NCBI GenBank assembly: GCA_025924845.1 | Contig: JAICHN010000070.1 | Span: forward strand, 1-15,596 | Direction: 5' to 3' | DNA length: 15,596 nucleotides | Source of the DNA: Chloroflexota bacterium | GTDB lineage: Bacteria > Chloroflexota > UBA5177 > JANWHV01 | Shown: positions 13,715-15,596 of the stretch, piece by piece | Position numbering within the stretch: position 1 is the stretch's first letter | How the letters are laid out: each line of letters starts with the position of its first letter | Notes under the pieces: generated by a model | The model's database searches: none | What the model saw: the letters and a program-made list of their open reading frames with translations, nothing else | What the model was told of the DNA's origin: nothing | Program-made: the position numbers and the translations under genes

Positions 13715-15481
13715 TTAGAGCGGTCGCATGTGCTCCAGATGCTGGCTGATGTCGATAAACGTATCAGCAACGTTGACCAATTCGGTGGAAACGTTCGAGG
13801 CGAAGGCGACCACCTCAACCCGTACGCCCTGGCTCTGGATATGCTCAATCACGCTCTCGAAATCACTGTCTCCGGAGACGAGGACTACGATATCCAATCG
13901 TTCCGCCATGGTCAGGATGTCGAGGGCAAGCTCAATATCGAAATTGCCCTTGGCGCTGCCATCGGAAAAGCGCTTGAGCGGCTTGGTGATCAGCTTGTAC
14001 CCGGCCCGAAGGAAAGGAGCGACGAAGCGCTGCGTCTCATAGCGAATCCCCTCCCTCACGTCGTCGATAATGGGCGAATAGGAGAGGGCGTGGACCAGTT
14101 GCCGATCGCGCGAGAGGTACTTTAACATCCGCCCGTAATCGATCGTGACGCGGGCGTTGTCCGCAGCGTAGACGACGTTTGGCGCGTCCACAAAGATGCC
14201 GGTGCGCGGCAAATTGGCGCGAGCGCCGTTCGCGCCGCCGCCCAGGCCCTGAATGGCCTGATAGAGGGCACCGACGCTGGCGGTCAGCACGTCGATCTGG
14301 CGCGCTTGCTGCTCGAGCATGGCCGCCATGAGCCGGGTTTGCACGTCCAAAAGTCGTTCGCTCCGCGTCTCGCCCGGCGCCAGCGGCTCTTCGGTTCGGA
14401 GGTCCGGCATGGAGAACGGCGTACTCGGAGCGATGACCGAGGCGGCCGACGCCAAGGTCGGCGGCGGCGGCGCCGCTTGGGGAATGGGTATATATCGTGT
14501 GCTGCTCGGCTTGGGCGGAGGCATCTCGGTACGCGTCGTATCGCGGGGGAATACTTTGCCCCAGGTGCGGCGTGGACGCTGATCGCGCCACGGCGACTCG
14601 GCGCGCGGCGGATTCTCCGGCACAAACGGCGAGCGCGGCTGCGCCTCGGGCGCGCGCGCCGCGGTCCCGGCGTTGGGAACCGCTTGCAGGGGAGGCGCCT
14701 TGCTGACCGAATGTTCCGGTGATGGAGCAGGGGCGGGCATGACGGCGGACGCTTCTTCGGGCGAGGCAGTCGGCTCTGCCGCGAGTGCTTCATCCGCGGC
14801 CGGCGAGGGCAGCATCACCAGGCTACCTCGGCGCCGTCCCCGGCCCCCGCGTCGCCCCCGACGACTGCGGCGACGCTGGGCCTCCTCGCTCTCCCCCGAA
14901 ACCTCCTGGCTGTCACTGGTTTCGCCATCCTCCTCGTCGGCTTCGGGAAGCGCATCCAGGAGCGCATCGAAGGCAGCGGCGGCGGCTTCGAAATCGAACT
15001 CAGGGAGATTGTCATCGGGCGTTACGCCGGCCGCCGGCGACGCGGCCTCGCCCATGGGCGGAAACATTTCGCGGAGCGCCTTAGCCAGCAGTTCGCCGCC
15101 TTCGATGTCGGCCGTCACGGCGGCTGCCTCTTGGGGACTAAACCCGAAAAGATCGGCCAGATCGGACCCGAAGGGAGTCCGCTCCTCGTCCGTAACGGGC
15201 GGCGTTGTTTCGATCCGCTGCTCGTCGGTCACGTGAGGAGCGGTTTCGACGGGTGCGGTTTCGATCTGAATGGGCTCGGTCGCCGCGGACAGGTCGATGC
15301 CGGCCTCAGGCCGCGCCGCGGCTTCATCGACTACCGCCCGCTCCTCAACGGCTGTCGCCGCCGACACGGGTCGGGTACGGCCGCCGCGCCGCGCGCGGGT
15401 CGGCGCGGGGTTGGTGGGCCGTGCCTCGCCGGTCTCTTCTTCGGTCGAAATTTGACCTGTCCGACCAGCCACGGGCTCCAA
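13715..15481 (-). CDS. NYN-domain (LabA/DUF88-like) putative RNase with long disordered arginine-rich N-terminal region
   Basis: The 588-residue protein ends in an intact NYN domain (about 428-575), a PIN-like fold found in metal-dependent RNases. Acidic active-site residues are present: Asp432 in FVDAPNV, Asp515 and Asp521 in FDIELALD, and Asp538/Asp540 in SGDSDF. The first 370 or so residues are low-complexity: acidic Ala/Glu/Thr-rich sequence, an arginine-glycine run at 203-219 (RRRSRRGRRGGRGRRRG) like RNA-binding basic linkers, then proline-rich sequence. A predicted helix at about 390-420 (LLDVQTRLMAAMLEQQARQI) may mediate oligomerisation. Together this suggests an RNA-binding nuclease or an RNA-decay scaffold; the substrate is unknown. 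The start is uncertain. TTG at 15481 is the first start codon after the in-frame TAA at 15551-15553, GTG at 15472 is an alternative, and neither has a ribosome binding site. The reading frame keeps the same Arg/Ala/Pro composition upstream of the TTG. Confidence 0.8.
   Translation of the reverse strand: MEPVAGRTGQISTEEETGEARPTNPAPTRARRGGRTRPVSAATAVEERAVVDEAAARPEAGIDLSAATEPIQIETAPVETAPHVTDEQRIETTPPVTDEERTPFGSDLADLFGFSPQEAAAVTADIEGGELLAKALREMFPPMGEAASPAAGVTPDDNLPEFDFEAAAAAFDALLDALPEADEEDGETSDSQEVSGESEEAQRRRSRRGRRGGRGRRRGSLVMLPSPAADEALAAEPTASPEEASAVMPAPAPSPEHSVSKAPPLQAVPNAGTAARAPEAQPRSPFVPENPPRAESPWRDQRPRRTWGKVFPRDTTRTEMPPPKPSSTRYIPIPQAAPPPPTLASAASVIAPSTPFSMPDLRTEEPLAPGETRSERLLDVQTRLMAAMLEQQARQIDVLTASVGALYQAIQGLGGGANGARANLPRTGIFVDAPNVVYAADNARVTIDYGRMLKYLSRDRQLVHALSYSPIIDDVREGIRYETQRFVAPFLRAGYKLITKPLKRFSDGSAKGNFDIELALDILTMAERLDIVVLVSGDSDFESVIEHIQSQGVRVEVVAFASNVSTELVNVADTFIDISQHLEHMRPL
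15176..15247 (-). repeat. Imperfect tandem repeat (2 x 36 bp) in the NYN gene
   Basis: Residues 79-90 (ETAPHVTDEQRI) and 91-102 (ETTPPVTDEERT) are adjacent copies of a 12-residue unit, with a partial ETAPV copy before them. The unit is acidic and probably disordered. Confidence 0.7.
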
Positions 15482-15596
15482 TGCGGCACGGGAACGACGG
15501 CGGGCAGGAGCGCGCCGGCCGGCCGGCTTGGGCGCGAGCGTCTCCGCGCTTTACGGTGCGGGGCCGGAAAGCGCGGGGTCGGCGTCCGGGGTAACC
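15482..15596 (-). other. Window-edge sequence upstream of the NYN gene, unresolved
   Basis: The minus-strand frame of the NYN gene continues without a start codon to a TAA at 15551-15553. The translation between them is rich in Ala, Arg and Pro (including PAGRRAPARRRSRAAL) and looks coding. Beyond the TAA the same frame reads VTPDADPALSGPAP, which could be the tail of an upstream gene or the same gene behind a nonsense codon. The window ends before this can be settled. Confidence 0.35.

Noticed and set aside
15205..15594. Plus-strand 129-codon frame at the window end
   Set aside because: It is an Arg/Pro/Ala-rich shadow antisense to the disordered part of the NYN gene, with no domain or ribosome binding site.

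Overview
The window is a GC-rich, gene-dense stretch of bacterial chromosome made mostly of housekeeping genes. High GC, a Uma2-family relic, RecD2, a LabA-like NYN protein and promoter-like -10 boxes placed almost directly on start codons together suggest a GC-rich, non-proteobacterial lineage. Chloroflexota is my best guess from protein flavour. No rRNA or marker protein fixes this, and I see no mobile element, CRISPR array or tRNA.

Layout: (1) 80-1839, glycerate 2-kinase overlapping hisB (histidine biosynthesis). (2) 1938-6125, guaA (GMP synthase), then 4 bases later a PurD-family ATP-grasp protein, which overlaps a secreted protein with beta-propeller-like segments. (3) 6250-7338, a zinc alcohol dehydrogenase resembling S-(hydroxymethyl)mycothiol dehydrogenases. 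(4) 7395-8516, minus strand: a cupin followed by a Uma2-family gene broken by one in-frame amber codon. (5) 8742-13670, plus strand: recD2 and mutS, two genome-maintenance genes. (6) 13715-15481, minus strand: a long disordered, arginine-rich protein ending in an intact NYN (LabA-like) nuclease domain. Convergent gene pairs are separated by strong GC hairpins.

The most interesting object is the PurD-like protein. It keeps the length and framework of glycinamide ribonucleotide synthetase, but nearly every conserved substrate, nucleotide and metal motif is replaced. Its C-terminal domain also carries an in-frame 153-bp insert bounded by an 11-bp direct repeat. It is intact, translated from a tight operon with guaA, and looks like a pseudoenzyme or a repurposed ATP-grasp protein rather than a working PurD. 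Other points of note are the Uma2 nonsense codon, two candidate leaderless promoters, a 14-bp palindrome in the divergent cupin/recD2 intergenic region, and the unresolved N-terminus of the NYN gene at the window edge.
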